From: Gemmata palustris
Lineage (GTDB): Bacteria > Planctomycetota > Planctomycetia > Gemmatales > Gemmataceae
NCBI RefSeq assembly: GCF_017939745.1
Contig: NZ_JAGKQQ010000001.1
Location: 8,199,299-8,263,298 of the forward strand
DNA: 64,000 bases
Reading direction: 5' to 3'
Part shown: positions 1 through 8,299 of the stretch, piece after piece
How the letters are laid out: each line of letters begins with the position of its first letter
Position numbering within the stretch: the stretch's first letter is position 1
Notes under the pieces: generated by a model
Databases searched by the model: none
The model's input: only the letters and a program-made list of their open reading frames with translations
What the model was told of the DNA's origin: nothing
Program-made: the position numbers and the translations under genes

Positions 1-585
1 GGCTTCTCGAATCAGGAGTTCTACGACGGAAACTTGATCGCGCACGAGAGCGTCGCGGGACACCGTTTGTGTGATTTGCCGAACGTGACCGCCGATCCGC
101 TCACCGAAACGCCGGTGCAATTCATCGACACGGCCGGTGCGAGTTACGACGAGGAACTCGAAGAGGATACCGGCAGTCGGCGCAACGTACAGGAAGCCGC
201 CCTCGCGGTAAAAAAGGTCCGGGCGCTGCTCGCCGCGGGGGTAGAAGCGTCCCAAATCGGTGTGATTACACCGTATCGGGCACAAGTTCGATTATTGCGC
301 GAACGTATCGGCGACGTGCCGGGTCTGGAGATCGATAGCGTGGACGGCTTCCAGGGGCGCGAGAAGGAAGCGATCGTCGTTTCGCTCGTGCGGTCCAACA
401 ACGAGGGCGAAATCGGCTTCCTGGCGGACACGCGGCGCACGAACGTCGCTCTCACTCGCGCGCGGCGCAAGTTACTCGTCATCGGCGACAGCGCGACCCT
501 CGCGAACGACCCGTTCTACCAGCGAATGCTGACGTACTTTGAAGAGATCGGTGCATCGAGCAGCGTGTGGGAAGAGATGGATTGA
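1..585 (+). CDS. SF1 helicase C-terminal fragment (Upf1/IGHMBP2-like)
   Basis: The frame is open from the first base, so the gene starts upstream of the window and only about 194 C-terminal residues are seen. The segment contains SF1 helicase motifs of the Upf1/SMUBP-2 type: an IGVITPYRAQ stretch, the motif V-like VDGFQGREKE, and the motif VI-like NVALTRARRKLLVIGD with its arginine finger. Enzymes of this family unwind nucleic acid with ATP. The substrate cannot be judged because the N-terminal half is missing. The next gene begins 38 bases after the stop on the same strand. Confidence 0.85.
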   Translation, partial: GFSNQEFYDGNLIAHESVAGHRLCDLPNVTADPLTETPVQFIDTAGASYDEELEEDTGSRRNVQEAALAVKKVRALLAAGVEASQIGVITPYRAQVRLLRERIGDVPGLEIDSVDGFQGREKEAIVVSLVRSNNEGEIGFLADTRRTNVALTRARRKLLVIGDSATLANDPFYQRMLTYFEEIGASSSVWEEMD

Positions 586-623
586 CGCTCCTCACCGCGC
601 CGAAAAAACAAACGGACAACGAC

Positions 624-1406
624 ATGCCGCAGCCAATGGACCGGGACATCGCACACACGGCTCTGTGTCTCGCCGAACCGCCCTACCTGAAACACTTCGC
701 GCAGGGGCGGTTCCGCGAGTGGAACGGTGTCTCGTTCGTGGCGAGTGTGCTACCCGGTCCCGGATTCAACTTTGCCTCTGTGTTGCACCGCGCCGCGCCG
801 GCGCTGGACGAACTCCTCCTGGTTGCACGCGAATTCTTTACGGGCTGCGAACAGGGGTGGGGGATTCTCGTCGAGGGTGATGCCGGGCACCCGATGGAAG
901 CCGAGTTACTCGCACGCGGATGGGCCGTGGCCGAAGACGAACCCGCCTACGTGCTGAAGGAAATTGACGCGGGTGCCGGCGGGGGGCCGGAGTTGGTCGT
1001 TCGCCTCGCTCAGGCCGAGGTTGACGCCACGGCGTACAAAACGATCACCTCCGCCGCATTCCAGGCGCCGCCCGAGATGGCGGACCTCATGGTCCCGTCA
1101 CTCGAATTCGCGCTCGATCCGGACATCGCGCTGTTCATCGGTTCGGTTGATGGTGTCGATGTGACCGCGGCCGGCTACTCGCGGATCGGGACAACGGCAG
1201 TATTATGGGGCGTCGCGACGCTGGAAGAGTACCGCGGTCGGCGCTACGGCGAAGCGGTGTCGCGTGCAGCTCTCGTTCACGCCGCCACACGGGGATGTAC
1301 GAACGCGACGCTACGATCCGGTCCGAAGAGCATCCCGGTTTACGAGCGCATCGGCTTCCGGTACGTTTGCCAGCACCGCACTTATGCCGCACCCGCGGAA
1401 GCGTGA
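624..1406 (+). CDS. GNAT-family N-acetyltransferase
   Basis: A 260-residue protein. The C-terminal half (about residues 115-255) has the GNAT pattern: a strand ending in the acetyl-CoA pyrophosphate loop (EEYRGRRYGEAVSRA, a variant of R/Q-x-x-G-x-G/A), followed by a helix and a strand ending in PVYERIGFRYVCQH, the typical 'x-x-YExxGF' end of the fold. The N-terminal half is divergent. I chose ATG 624 because an earlier in-frame ATG at 567 overlaps the preceding gene. The acceptor substrate is unknown. Confidence 0.75.
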   Translation: MPQPMDRDIAHTALCLAEPPYLKHFAQGRFREWNGVSFVASVLPGPGFNFASVLHRAAPALDELLLVAREFFTGCEQGWGILVEGDAGHPMEAELLARGWAVAEDEPAYVLKEIDAGAGGGPELVVRLAQAEVDATAYKTITSAAFQAPPEMADLMVPSLEFALDPDIALFIGSVDGVDVTAAGYSRIGTTAVLWGVATLEEYRGRRYGEAVSRAALVHAATRGCTNATLRSGPKSIPVYERIGFRYVCQHRTYAAPAEA

Positions 1407-1426
1407 CGCATCGAAGTGAGTCCGCA

Positions 1427-2179
1427 ATGCACCCCGAAGCCGATGCGTTCCTCGACGCGATCTTCGACCACCCCGACGACGATACGCCGCGCCTGGTGTA
1501 CGCGGACTGGCTTCAAGAGCACGGCCAAGCGAATTACGCTCAGTTCATCCGGTTACAGTGCGCTGCGGCTCGCGAGAAACTGTGGAGCGACGAGGCAAAT
1601 CGGCTGTGGGAAGAGATCGGCCGCGTGTGGAACCGGCTGGATGAGGAATGGTGGCCCGCGACGCGAGAGGCTTTTCCCGGTAAGGGGTGGTGGCATCGGA
1701 CACTTGATGCGATTCACTATCGCCGGGGATTTTTGAGTGAAGATTCTTACCTTACGTACAGTCAACTGACCCGCTACTCGGACTCTTGTTGGCCTTGGCT
1801 GCCGTTACCATTCACAACAATTTATCCCGATTACGAAGCCGAGCGCGAGATTCTTCTGTTACCTCGCCTAAATCGAATTCGGCACCTTCGTTTTGCGGGC
1901 TGGTACGACGACCATATGATTTGGCCGCTAATCGAGTCGCCGCAGCTAGTGAACCTCGAATCACTGGACTTGTCTGCGGGAGTGCTTTCAGTTGGTGAGG
2001 TTGAGGGGATGTTGAATCCGGGACTTTTCCCCCAACTTCGTGAGCTTCGTGTGCGAGTAATAGACGAAAGTTGGTACACTCAAGAGGTTGCTGGTGGCTC
2101 ACCATCAACTGAATTGGACCAGCTCAGACAGCGGGTTGAAGCCCGCTTTAAGAAAGTCGTGTGGCAATTGACAAATTGA
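1427..2179 (+). CDS. TIGR02996 domain protein with LRR-like C-terminus
   Basis: A 250-residue protein. Residues 1-45 (FLDAIFDHPDDDTPRLVYAD followed by WLQEHG) match the TIGR02996 'repeat-companion' domain, which in Gemmata-like planctomycetes usually precedes leucine-rich repeats. The C-terminal third has leucine-rich-repeat-like strands (NRIRHLRFAGW, LVNLESLDLSAG, FPQLRELRVRV). The function is unknown; such proteins occur in large paralogous families. From about 1730 the DNA is visibly AT-richer than the neighbouring genes, so the 3' half may have a different history. It converges with the next gene, leaving 12 bases between stops. Confidence 0.85.
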   Translation: MHPEADAFLDAIFDHPDDDTPRLVYADWLQEHGQANYAQFIRLQCAAAREKLWSDEANRLWEEIGRVWNRLDEEWWPATREAFPGKGWWHRTLDAIHYRRGFLSEDSYLTYSQLTRYSDSCWPWLPLPFTTIYPDYEAEREILLLPRLNRIRHLRFAGWYDDHMIWPLIESPQLVNLESLDLSAGVLSVGEVEGMLNPGLFPQLRELRVRVIDESWYTQEVAGGSPSTELDQLRQRVEARFKKVVWQLTN

Positions 2180-2191
2180 CTCTGCTCGTTC

Positions 2192-2995
2192 TCACTTCGC
2201 CAGTTGCTCGCGCAGCCAGCCCGGTTTGTCCGTCGTGATGCTCTCCGCGCCCACTTCGATCATCTTTTTCGCCAGGTCCGCGTCGTTCACGGTCCACACG
2301 TAGAGCTTCAGGCCCGCGGACTTGATCTTCGCGGCGAACGCCTTGTCCAGCACCGCGGGTGTCGCGGAGAGGTCGAGCCCGTCGGCCTTGATCTCCTTCG
2401 CCTTCGCGATCAGTTCGTCCGCGGTGCGTGGCTTGCCCTTCGTGTTCAGGCTCACGAGCCACAGCGCTTGCAGGTCCGGGCGGGCCTTCTTGGTGGCCGC
2501 GATCACGTCCGCGTTGAAGCTGATGACGCACGTTTGTTCAGACTTCAGCTTACTCGCTTTGATGACGCGGGACATTTCCGGCACTGCTTCGGGACCGCAC
2601 TTCACCTCAATGAACGCCCGCTTGCCGGCCGGTACGGTGGCGAGCATCTCATCCAACGTCGGCAGCTTCTCGCCCGCGAACTTCGCGCCCTTCCACTTGC
2701 CCGCGTCGAGCGTCCGCAATTCTTCGAGCGTCGAATCGGCGACCTTCTTGTCCTCGCCCGCGGTGCGCTTGGTGGTCGCGTCGTGGATCACGACGAGTTT
2801 GCCGTCTTTCGTGAGGTAAATGTCGAACTCGGAGGCGTCCGCTTTCTGCTCCCACGCGAGCTTGATCGCGGCCACCGTGTTCTCCGGCGCATCAAACGAC
2901 GCCCCGCGGTGCCCTACGATTTCCACCTTCGGTTCGGCGGCGTTAACAAATCCGGCGGCGAGTAGAGTCATGAGTGCGGCGAGCGTGCGGGTCAT
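2192..2995 (-). CDS. Glycerophosphodiester phosphodiesterase
   Basis: A 267-residue secreted protein with a signal peptide (MTRTLAALMTLLAAGFVNAA). The GDPD TIM-barrel signature is clear: VEIVGHRGASFDAPENT (HR and E-N-T), SEFDIYLTKDGKLVVIHDAT (the metal ligands E-x-D and catalytic H-D), AFIEVK, and a C-terminal VWTVND followed by ESITTDKPG. The enzyme hydrolyses glycerophosphodiesters to glycerol 3-phosphate and an alcohol, here presumably in the periplasm. ATG 2995 is chosen because it places the signal peptide at the N-terminus. It is divergent from the NtrC-type regulator at 3122, so the 126 bases between them should hold both promoters. Confidence 0.93.
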   Translation of the reverse strand: MTRTLAALMTLLAAGFVNAAEPKVEIVGHRGASFDAPENTVAAIKLAWEQKADASEFDIYLTKDGKLVVIHDATTKRTAGEDKKVADSTLEELRTLDAGKWKGAKFAGEKLPTLDEMLATVPAGKRAFIEVKCGPEAVPEMSRVIKASKLKSEQTCVISFNADVIAATKKARPDLQALWLVSLNTKGKPRTADELIAKAKEIKADGLDLSATPAVLDKAFAAKIKSAGLKLYVWTVNDADLAKKMIEVGAESITTDKPGWLREQLAK

Positions 2996-3121
2996 GGCGG
3001 CTCCGTTAGGTTCTGGTGCTGTCGGTCGTTGTACTAATGGCCGGGTGGTAGAGCGGCACCCGGAGTTTCGTGTAAGATTGAAGAAAGCTACGGCCTCAAC
3101 ACCGAATCGCAGCGGACCCCC

Positions 3122-4555
3122 ATGCCTCATTCCGTACTCATCATCGACGACGAGGAACCGATCGCGTGGACGCTACGGCGGGCGTTCGAGCGCGAAAAGC
3201 ACCGCGTTTCGGTCGCGGCCACCGCGGAAGACGGGCTGATGAAGGCGCGCCAGATCGCGCCCGATGTGGTCTTCCTCGACGTTCGGCTGCCTGGCATGGA
3301 CGGCCTCACCGCGCTCGGTGAAATCAAGAAAGTGGCCCCGAGCGCGGCGGTCGTGGTCATCACCGCGCACGGGAACCTGAACACCGCGGTGAAGGCCGTC
3401 GAGGGCGGCGCGTTCGACTACCTCGCGAAACCGTTCGAGTTGGCCCAGGCGCTCGACGCCGCGAGACGGGCATTGGTCAACCGGGATACCCCCGACGACT
3501 CGGGGATCTTGCGCTCTGCGCTCGCTGAAGTGGATTCCAGTCCCGATGCGATCATCGGCCGCAGCCCCGTGATGCAGACCGTGTTCAAGCGGATCGCCCT
3601 GGTCGCCCCGGCCGCCGCGTGCGTGCTCATCACCGGGGAGAGCGGGACCGGTAAGGAACTCGTGGCCCGTGCGATCCACGCGAACAGTCCGCGCCGGCAC
3701 AACCCGTTGCTCGCGGCACACGTTGCGGCGTACAACCCGAACCTCGTCGAGAGCGAGTTATTCGGCCACATCAAAGGAGCGTTTACAGGTGCGGAGCGGT
3801 CACGCGACGGGTTGCTGAAGCTTGCCGACGGCGGTACGGTGTTCCTCGACGAACTCGCGGACATTCCCCTGCCGGTTCAGGCCAAGCTGCTCCGCGTGCT
3901 GGAGCGCCAGGAGGTGCAGCCCGTCGGCGGGAGCGAGTCGCAACTCGTGGACGTGCGCATCGTCTCGGCCACGCACGCGGACCTGTCCGCGGCCGTGCGC
4001 GAGGGGAAGTTTCGGCACGACCTCTTTTTCCGGCTGAACGTGTACCCGATTCACCTCCCGCCGCTGCGGGACCGCGTGGACGACATTCCGCTGCTCGCGG
4101 AGCACTTCCTCCGCAAATTCGGGGTGCCGAACCCCGGGAGTGCGGTGCCCGCGGAGACGCTCGCGTTCCTGAAGTCGCGCCCCTGGCCGGGCAACGTGCG
4201 CGAACTCCGCAACGCGCTCGAGCACGCCGCGATCGAATCGCGCGGCGCTGCGCTGCGGCCGGAACACTTCCCCGAACCGAGTACCGCGGCCGGGCCGACA
4301 TCGACCGCCGAGCGCCTGCGGTCGCTCGTCACCGAGTGGGTGCGCGAACGGGTCCAGGCGCTCGAGGGGCGCGAACCGGCCGACCTGCACCAGACGCTGA
4401 TCGACGCCATCGAGCCGGCGGTGCTCGACGAGGTGCTGCGCCAGGTGGACGGTAACCGTCTCGTGGCCGCGCGCTGGCTCGGCTTGGCCCGCGCGACCGT
4501 GCGCAAGCTCATCCGCAAGTACCACCCGGACACTGCCGAACCGGACGAAGATTGA
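3122..4555 (+). CDS. NtrC-family sigma-54 response regulator
   Basis: A 477-residue regulator with the full three-domain layout. The receiver domain (residues 4-120) has acidic pocket IIDDEE and phospho-acceptor D53 in VVFLDVRLPGMDG. The AAA+ sigma-54 interaction domain (about 140-375) has Walker A GESGTGKE, the sigma-54 contact loop GAFTGA in ELFGHIKGAFTGAE, Walker B GGTVFLDELAD and the R-finger region FRLNVYPIHLPPLRDR. A Fis-type helix-turn-helix closes the protein (VAARWLGLARATVRKLIRKY). It activates sigma-54 promoters after phosphorylation. No partner histidine kinase gene is adjacent, so it is an orphan here. The stop is followed 63 bases later by the S9 peptidase gene on the same strand. 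Confidence 0.96.
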   Translation: MPHSVLIIDDEEPIAWTLRRAFEREKHRVSVAATAEDGLMKARQIAPDVVFLDVRLPGMDGLTALGEIKKVAPSAAVVVITAHGNLNTAVKAVEGGAFDYLAKPFELAQALDAARRALVNRDTPDDSGILRSALAEVDSSPDAIIGRSPVMQTVFKRIALVAPAAACVLITGESGTGKELVARAIHANSPRRHNPLLAAHVAAYNPNLVESELFGHIKGAFTGAERSRDGLLKLADGGTVFLDELADIPLPVQAKLLRVLERQEVQPVGGSESQLVDVRIVSATHADLSAAVREGKFRHDLFFRLNVYPIHLPPLRDRVDDIPLLAEHFLRKFGVPNPGSAVPAETLAFLKSRPWPGNVRELRNALEHAAIESRGAALRPEHFPEPSTAAGPTSTAERLRSLVTEWVRERVQALEGREPADLHQTLIDAIEPAVLDEVLRQVDGNRLVAARWLGLARATVRKLIRKYHPDTAEPDED

Positions 4556-4618
4556 GTGTCGCGGGCGCGGGTACCCTGCCGCTATACTGGTTCCGTTAAT
4601 CCCCTCACGGAGCCGCTC

Positions 4619-6670
4619 ATGCGCCGACTCATTCCCCTCGTCGTGTTGTTCGTCGTCGTCGGGCGGCTGGCCGCCGCGCCGCCCGAAAGAACACACGACA
4701 TCGTCCCCGCCGACTACGCGACCGTAAACACTATCAACGAAATCGCGCTCTCGCCCGACGGCAAGCAAGTCGCTTACGCCCTCGCGACGTGGGACAAGAA
4801 GAGCGACCGGCGCGCCTCGGAACTGTGGGTCGTGAGCACCGACGGTAAGGGGAAGCCGACGCAACTCACGAGCGACCGCGCCAATGACCGCCACCTGAAA
4901 TGGGCCGGCGACGGCAAATCGATCTACGTCGTGTCCAATCGCGGCAAAGAAGCCAAAGCGCAAGTGTGGAGGGTGCCGCTCGACGGCAAGCCCGAAGCGG
5001 TCACGAACGTGAAGGCGGGGATCATCAATTTCGACTACGCCCCGAAGACCGACACTGTGTACTTCACCACGGACGCGACCGCGACCGACAAGGACGACTT
5101 CAGTGCGCTCCGCGAGAAGTTCGGGAAGATCGAGTACGGGCACGGCACGCGCACGGTGAGCGAACTGTTCTCCGTGAAGAAGCCGGGCAGCGAACCGGAG
5201 AAGGTGCTGGCCGATAACCGCTACATCCGCGAGTTCGCGGTCACGGAAGACGGCAAGCGGATCGCGATGGTGAGTGCGATCGACGACACGGTGGTGAAGT
5301 CCGAGGGCGAGTCGCGCGTGGACGTGTGGGCGGCCGGCAAGATCACCACTCCGCCGACGGACGTGTACCGCGCGAAGGCATCGAGCCCCTACGCTTGGCT
5401 CGAAGGGCTGGCCTGGAACCCGGACGGTACGCGGTACGCCTTTTGCGCGATTCACGATGCGTACCCGACCGAGATCATTATCGGCGAAGAGAAGGACGGT
5501 AAATGGGCGACGACGCGGATGAACCGCAACCAGGTCGCTGCACCTTCGGTGCGAGAGCAGCAGTTTCACGTGCGCGGGTACGGCAGCCCGCTGCAGTGGC
5601 TCGATAACGAATCGTTCTCGTACCTCCACGAATTCGGGGGGTACAACACGGCGCGCACTTACGCGCTGAAGGACGAAGCGACCCACGCCCCGGACGCGGA
5701 GTTCCGGGAGCGCCACGTCGTGTACGCTGCGCATTTTCAGCCCGGCCCGCACGCGCGAATCGAGTTGGTCGGTGACGCGAGCGGCTTCCCCGTTCTGAAG
5801 TTTCGTTCCAAAGAAACCGGCGAAATCGTGACGCTCGTCGACCCGAACCCGCACACCGCGGACTGGAAGCTCCCGAGCATCGAGCACGTCACCTGGAAGG
5901 CGCCGGACGGCGCGAGCGTCGGCGGACCGCTCGAACTGCCTTTCGGCTACAAGAAGGGCGACAAGCCGCTGCCGCTGGTGGTCGCGATCCACGGCGGACC
6001 GACCACATCGAGCTGCAACGACCAGCGCTTCGACGCCCACAACGGCCGGCTGTACTTCGCCGCGAAGGGTTACGCGGTGCTGTGTCCGAACTACCGCGGC
6101 TCCACCGGCTACGGCGACAAGTTCTTGACGGACCTCATCGGCAACGAGAACGACGTCGACGTGAAGGACATCGTTGCGGGAATTCAGCACCTCATCAAAG
6201 AGGGCATCGCGGACCCGGAACGCATTGCGGTGATGGGCTGGAGCAACGGCGGGTACCTCACGAACTGCCTCATCACGCTGAAGAACCCGCCGGTGAAGAT
6301 CAAAGCCGCGTCGAGCGGCGCGGGCATTTTGGATACGGTCGCGGAGTGGGGCTTCAACGACGAGCCGGCGTACCCCATCGTGTTCAAGAAGGGGCTGCCG
6401 TGGGAGCAACCGGACCTCTACAAGAAGACCTCGCCGACCTACGGCATCGGCAACGTGACGACCCCCACACTGATCCACGTCGGCGGGAACGACGACCGGT
6501 GCCCGCCGGGACACAGCCGCATGCTGTACCGCGCGCTGAAGGAGTACAAGAAGGTGCCGGTCGAACTGAACGTGTATCCGGGTCAACCGCACGGGCTGGG
6601 CACGCTCTCGTTCCGCACCGCGAAGATGGAATGGGATCTCGCGTGGTTCGAGAAGTACCTGAAGAAGTGA
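4619..6670 (+). CDS. S9 family prolyl oligopeptidase, secreted
   Basis: A 683-residue protein with a signal peptide (RLIPLVVLFVVVGRLAAA). The first two thirds form a WD40/TolB-like propeller (ISPDGK-type motif IALSPDGKQVAYAL and similar strands). The C-terminal alpha/beta hydrolase domain carries the S9 triad: nucleophile in GWSNGG, an acid in GGNDDRCPP, and histidine in GQPHGL. The oxyanion region VVAIHGGPTTSS is also present. It probably cleaves peptides in the periplasm. ATG 4619 is preferred over the in-frame ATG at 4556 because it gives a clean signal peptide. It ends in a convergent arrangement with the next gene, with a hairpin terminator between. Confidence 0.93.
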   Translation: MRRLIPLVVLFVVVGRLAAAPPERTHDIVPADYATVNTINEIALSPDGKQVAYALATWDKKSDRRASELWVVSTDGKGKPTQLTSDRANDRHLKWAGDGKSIYVVSNRGKEAKAQVWRVPLDGKPEAVTNVKAGIINFDYAPKTDTVYFTTDATATDKDDFSALREKFGKIEYGHGTRTVSELFSVKKPGSEPEKVLADNRYIREFAVTEDGKRIAMVSAIDDTVVKSEGESRVDVWAAGKITTPPTDVYRAKASSPYAWLEGLAWNPDGTRYAFCAIHDAYPTEIIIGEEKDGKWATTRMNRNQVAAPSVREQQFHVRGYGSPLQWLDNESFSYLHEFGGYNTARTYALKDEATHAPDAEFRERHVVYAAHFQPGPHARIELVGDASGFPVLKFRSKETGEIVTLVDPNPHTADWKLPSIEHVTWKAPDGASVGGPLELPFGYKKGDKPLPLVVAIHGGPTTSSCNDQRFDAHNGRLYFAAKGYAVLCPNYRGSTGYGDKFLTDLIGNENDVDVKDIVAGIQHLIKEGIADPERIAVMGWSNGGYLTNCLITLKNPPVKIKAASSGAGILDTVAEWGFNDEPAYPIVFKKGLPWEQPDLYKKTSPTYGIGNVTTPTLIHVGGNDDRCPPGHSRMLYRALKEYKKVPVELNVYPGQPHGLGTLSFRTAKMEWDLAWFEKYLKK

Positions 6671-6723
6671 AAATGGGTGCCGGGACGTAACCCCGGCTCA
6701 CGGGTGAGCCGCTTTTGAATGTA

Positions 6724-6745
6724 GCACAGGGCGGAAGCCCTGTGC
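6724..6745. terminator. Hairpin between convergent genes
   Basis: A perfect 9-bp stem (GCACAGGGC / GCCCTGTGC) with a GGAA loop lies between the stops of the S9 peptidase and the PEP-hydrolase-like gene. T-rich bases lie just to the right (CTCTTTG) and a CTTTTG lies to the left, so it could serve both strands. This is judged only from base pairing. Confidence 0.55.
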
Positions 6746-6755
6746 GCTCTTTGCC

Positions 6756-7583
6756 TCACGCCAGTTTCAGCGACTTGAACTGCTTCACGCACCCCGTGAT
6801 CGCGATTTCCGTCGGCAGGCGCTCGATGCTCGAGGCGCCGAAGAAGCCGACGATGCCCGTGGTGTGGTCGAGGACGTAGCGCACGTCGTCGGGTTCGGAG
6901 ATCGGTCCTCCGTGACACAGCACTAAAATGTCCGGGTTCACGGCTTTCGCGGCAGTAGCGAGCTCCTGCACCCGCTTCGTGGCCTCTTCGAGCGAGAGCG
7001 CCGTCTTCGCGCCGATCGCGCCCTTTGTGGTGAGCCCCATGTGGGGGATGAGGACATCGGCCCCGGCGCGCGCCATCTGCTCTGCTTCCTCGGGCGTGAA
7101 AACATACGGGCAGGTGAGCAGGTCGAGATCACGCGCGGCCTTAATCATGTCCACTTCGAGCGCGTAGCCCATGCCGGTTTCTTCCAGCCCGACGCGGAGG
7201 GTGCCGTCGAACAGTCCGACCGTGGGGAAGTTCTGCACGCCGCTGAACCCGGCATCTTTTACGTCGAGGAGGAACCGCTTCATCACGCGGAACGGGTCGG
7301 TGCCGCACACCCCCGCGAGGACCGGCGTGCGCTCCACGATCGGCAGCACCTCGCGGGCCATGTCCATGACGATCTGGTTCGCGTCGCCGTAGGGGAGCAG
7401 CCCCGCGAGCGACCCCCGCCCCGCCATGCGGAACCGGCCCGAGTTGTAAATGATGATGAGATCGATCCCGCCCATCTCCGCGCACTTGGCCGAGAGGCCG
7501 GTGCCGGCCCCGCCGCCGACGATGGGAACACCGGCCGCGACCTGGGCGCGGAACCGCGCGAGAATATCGGAACGCGATTGCAT
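6756..7583 (-). CDS. Phosphoenolpyruvate hydrolase-family TIM-barrel protein
   Basis: A 275-residue protein matching the PEP_hydrolase-like family (PF09370): an N-terminal [26 protein letters not shown] split over two conserved blocks, [19 protein letters not shown], a central [25 protein letters not shown] and a late [12 protein letters not shown]. It is cytoplasmic, with no signal peptide. In other bacteria this family is found next to, or fused with, Tm-1-like (UPF0261) proteins; here the Tm-1-like gene lies divergently 700 bp away. The exact reaction is not established for most members. The call is firm at family level. Confidence 0.88.
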   Translation of the reverse strand: MQSRSDILARFRAQVAAGVPIVGGGAGTGLSAKCAEMGGIDLIIIYNSGRFRMAGRGSLAGLLPYGDANQIVMDMAREVLPIVERTPVLAGVCGTDPFRVMKRFLLDVKDAGFSGVQNFPTVGLFDGTLRVGLEETGMGYALEVDMIKAARDLDLLTCPYVFTPEEAEQMARAGADVLIPHMGLTTKGAIGAKTALSLEEATKRVQELATAAKAVNPDILVLCHGGPISEPDDVRYVLDHTTGIVGFFGASSIERLPTEIAITGCVKQFKSLKLA

Positions 7584-7748
7584 TGAGGAGTGTGGGTTGA
7601 GGAAGAGGGGTGTAGAAAGACAGGATACGGACGAGGTGAGACGGGGACGATTGCAAAGGCGCGCCAGGGGGTTGCGCTAGCGCTTCACTCCTGGCTACGA
7701 TCGGTCGCCCCGTCCGGGGCTACAAAAAACAAAGTCCGATGTCGGTTC

Positions 7749-7785
7749 TCTGTCTTGATCCGCGTGATCTGCGTTTATCCGTGGC
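7749..7785. repeat. Dispersed 37-bp repeat, copy 1
   Basis: Read on the minus strand this is the element beginning GCCACGGATAAACGCAGATC. A second copy at 35506-35542 differs at three positions. The element contributes the stop codon of the gene at 7775-8206 and is followed, upstream in that gene, by a GACAGAG/CAGAAGAC-rich stretch like those at 19581-19696 and 35580-35620. A shorter relative lies at 9554-9584. Confidence 0.8.
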
Positions 7786-8206
7786 TCTGCTCTTTGTTTT
7801 CTGCTCTTTGCCCGCTGTCCTCTGTCTTCTGCTCTCTGTCTCCTGCTTTCTGGCTCTCCGCTTCCAGCGCCATCTTCGCTTCCGCCTGGGCGAGTAGTTC
7901 GTTGAGGAGCTTTTCGGCGTCGTCCGACGGGGCTTCGGTTGATTTCGTTGCGGGCGGGCGGGTGCCGCGGACGCGCCAGGCGACGAGTTCGCACACCGCC
8001 ACGAACCCGAACCCCCAGAGCGCCATTGTGAGCGGAACGCGGGACCGGAGAGACGAACCGACTTGTTCGTCCGCGTCGGTGCTGCTGCGGGTCGCACTAC
8101 CGGTTAGCCACAGGCCGGCGAGTTCTGCGAACAGCACCCCGATGAGCGCGAGAACGGCCGCGGTCAGGCCGCCGTGCAACAGGATGCGCTTCAGTACCGG
8201 GTGCAT
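7775..8206 (-). CDS. Small two-helix membrane protein with repeat-derived tail
   Basis: A 143-residue protein with two hydrophobic segments (about residues 11-35, GLTAAVLALIGVLFAELAGL, and 58-78, PLTMALWGFGFVAVCELVAW). A polar segment and an acidic/alanine-rich helix (EKLLNELLAQAEAKMALEAE) follow. I do not recognise a family. The last about 30 residues (from roughly residue 112) are encoded by low-complexity DNA of the dispersed GACAGAG/GAAGACAG type, giving repeated R/Q/E/T/D residues, and the stop codon lies inside a dispersed 37-bp repeat. The original stop codon was therefore probably lost when the repeat inserted. The gene lies between the PEP-hydrolase-like and Tm-1-like genes and is divergent from the latter. 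Confidence 0.65.
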   Translation of the reverse strand: MHPVLKRILLHGGLTAAVLALIGVLFAELAGLWLTGSATRSSTDADEQVGSSLRSRVPLTMALWGFGFVAVCELVAWRVRGTRPPATKSTEAPSDDAEKLLNELLAQAEAKMALEAESQKAGDREQKTEDSGQRAENKEQSHG

Positions 8207-8299
8207 TTCGCCGCCCTCGTCGTCGAAAACTCGTTACCAGTAACATATCACGCGATTTTCTCTTAACTTGTCATACGCGGAATCACGGGAGGGCGCTGC

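Noticed and set aside
3800-6592. A 930-codon open frame on the minus strand
   Set aside because: It lies antisense to the NtrC-type regulator and S9 peptidase, both with clear family motifs; long antisense frames are expected in such GC-rich DNA.
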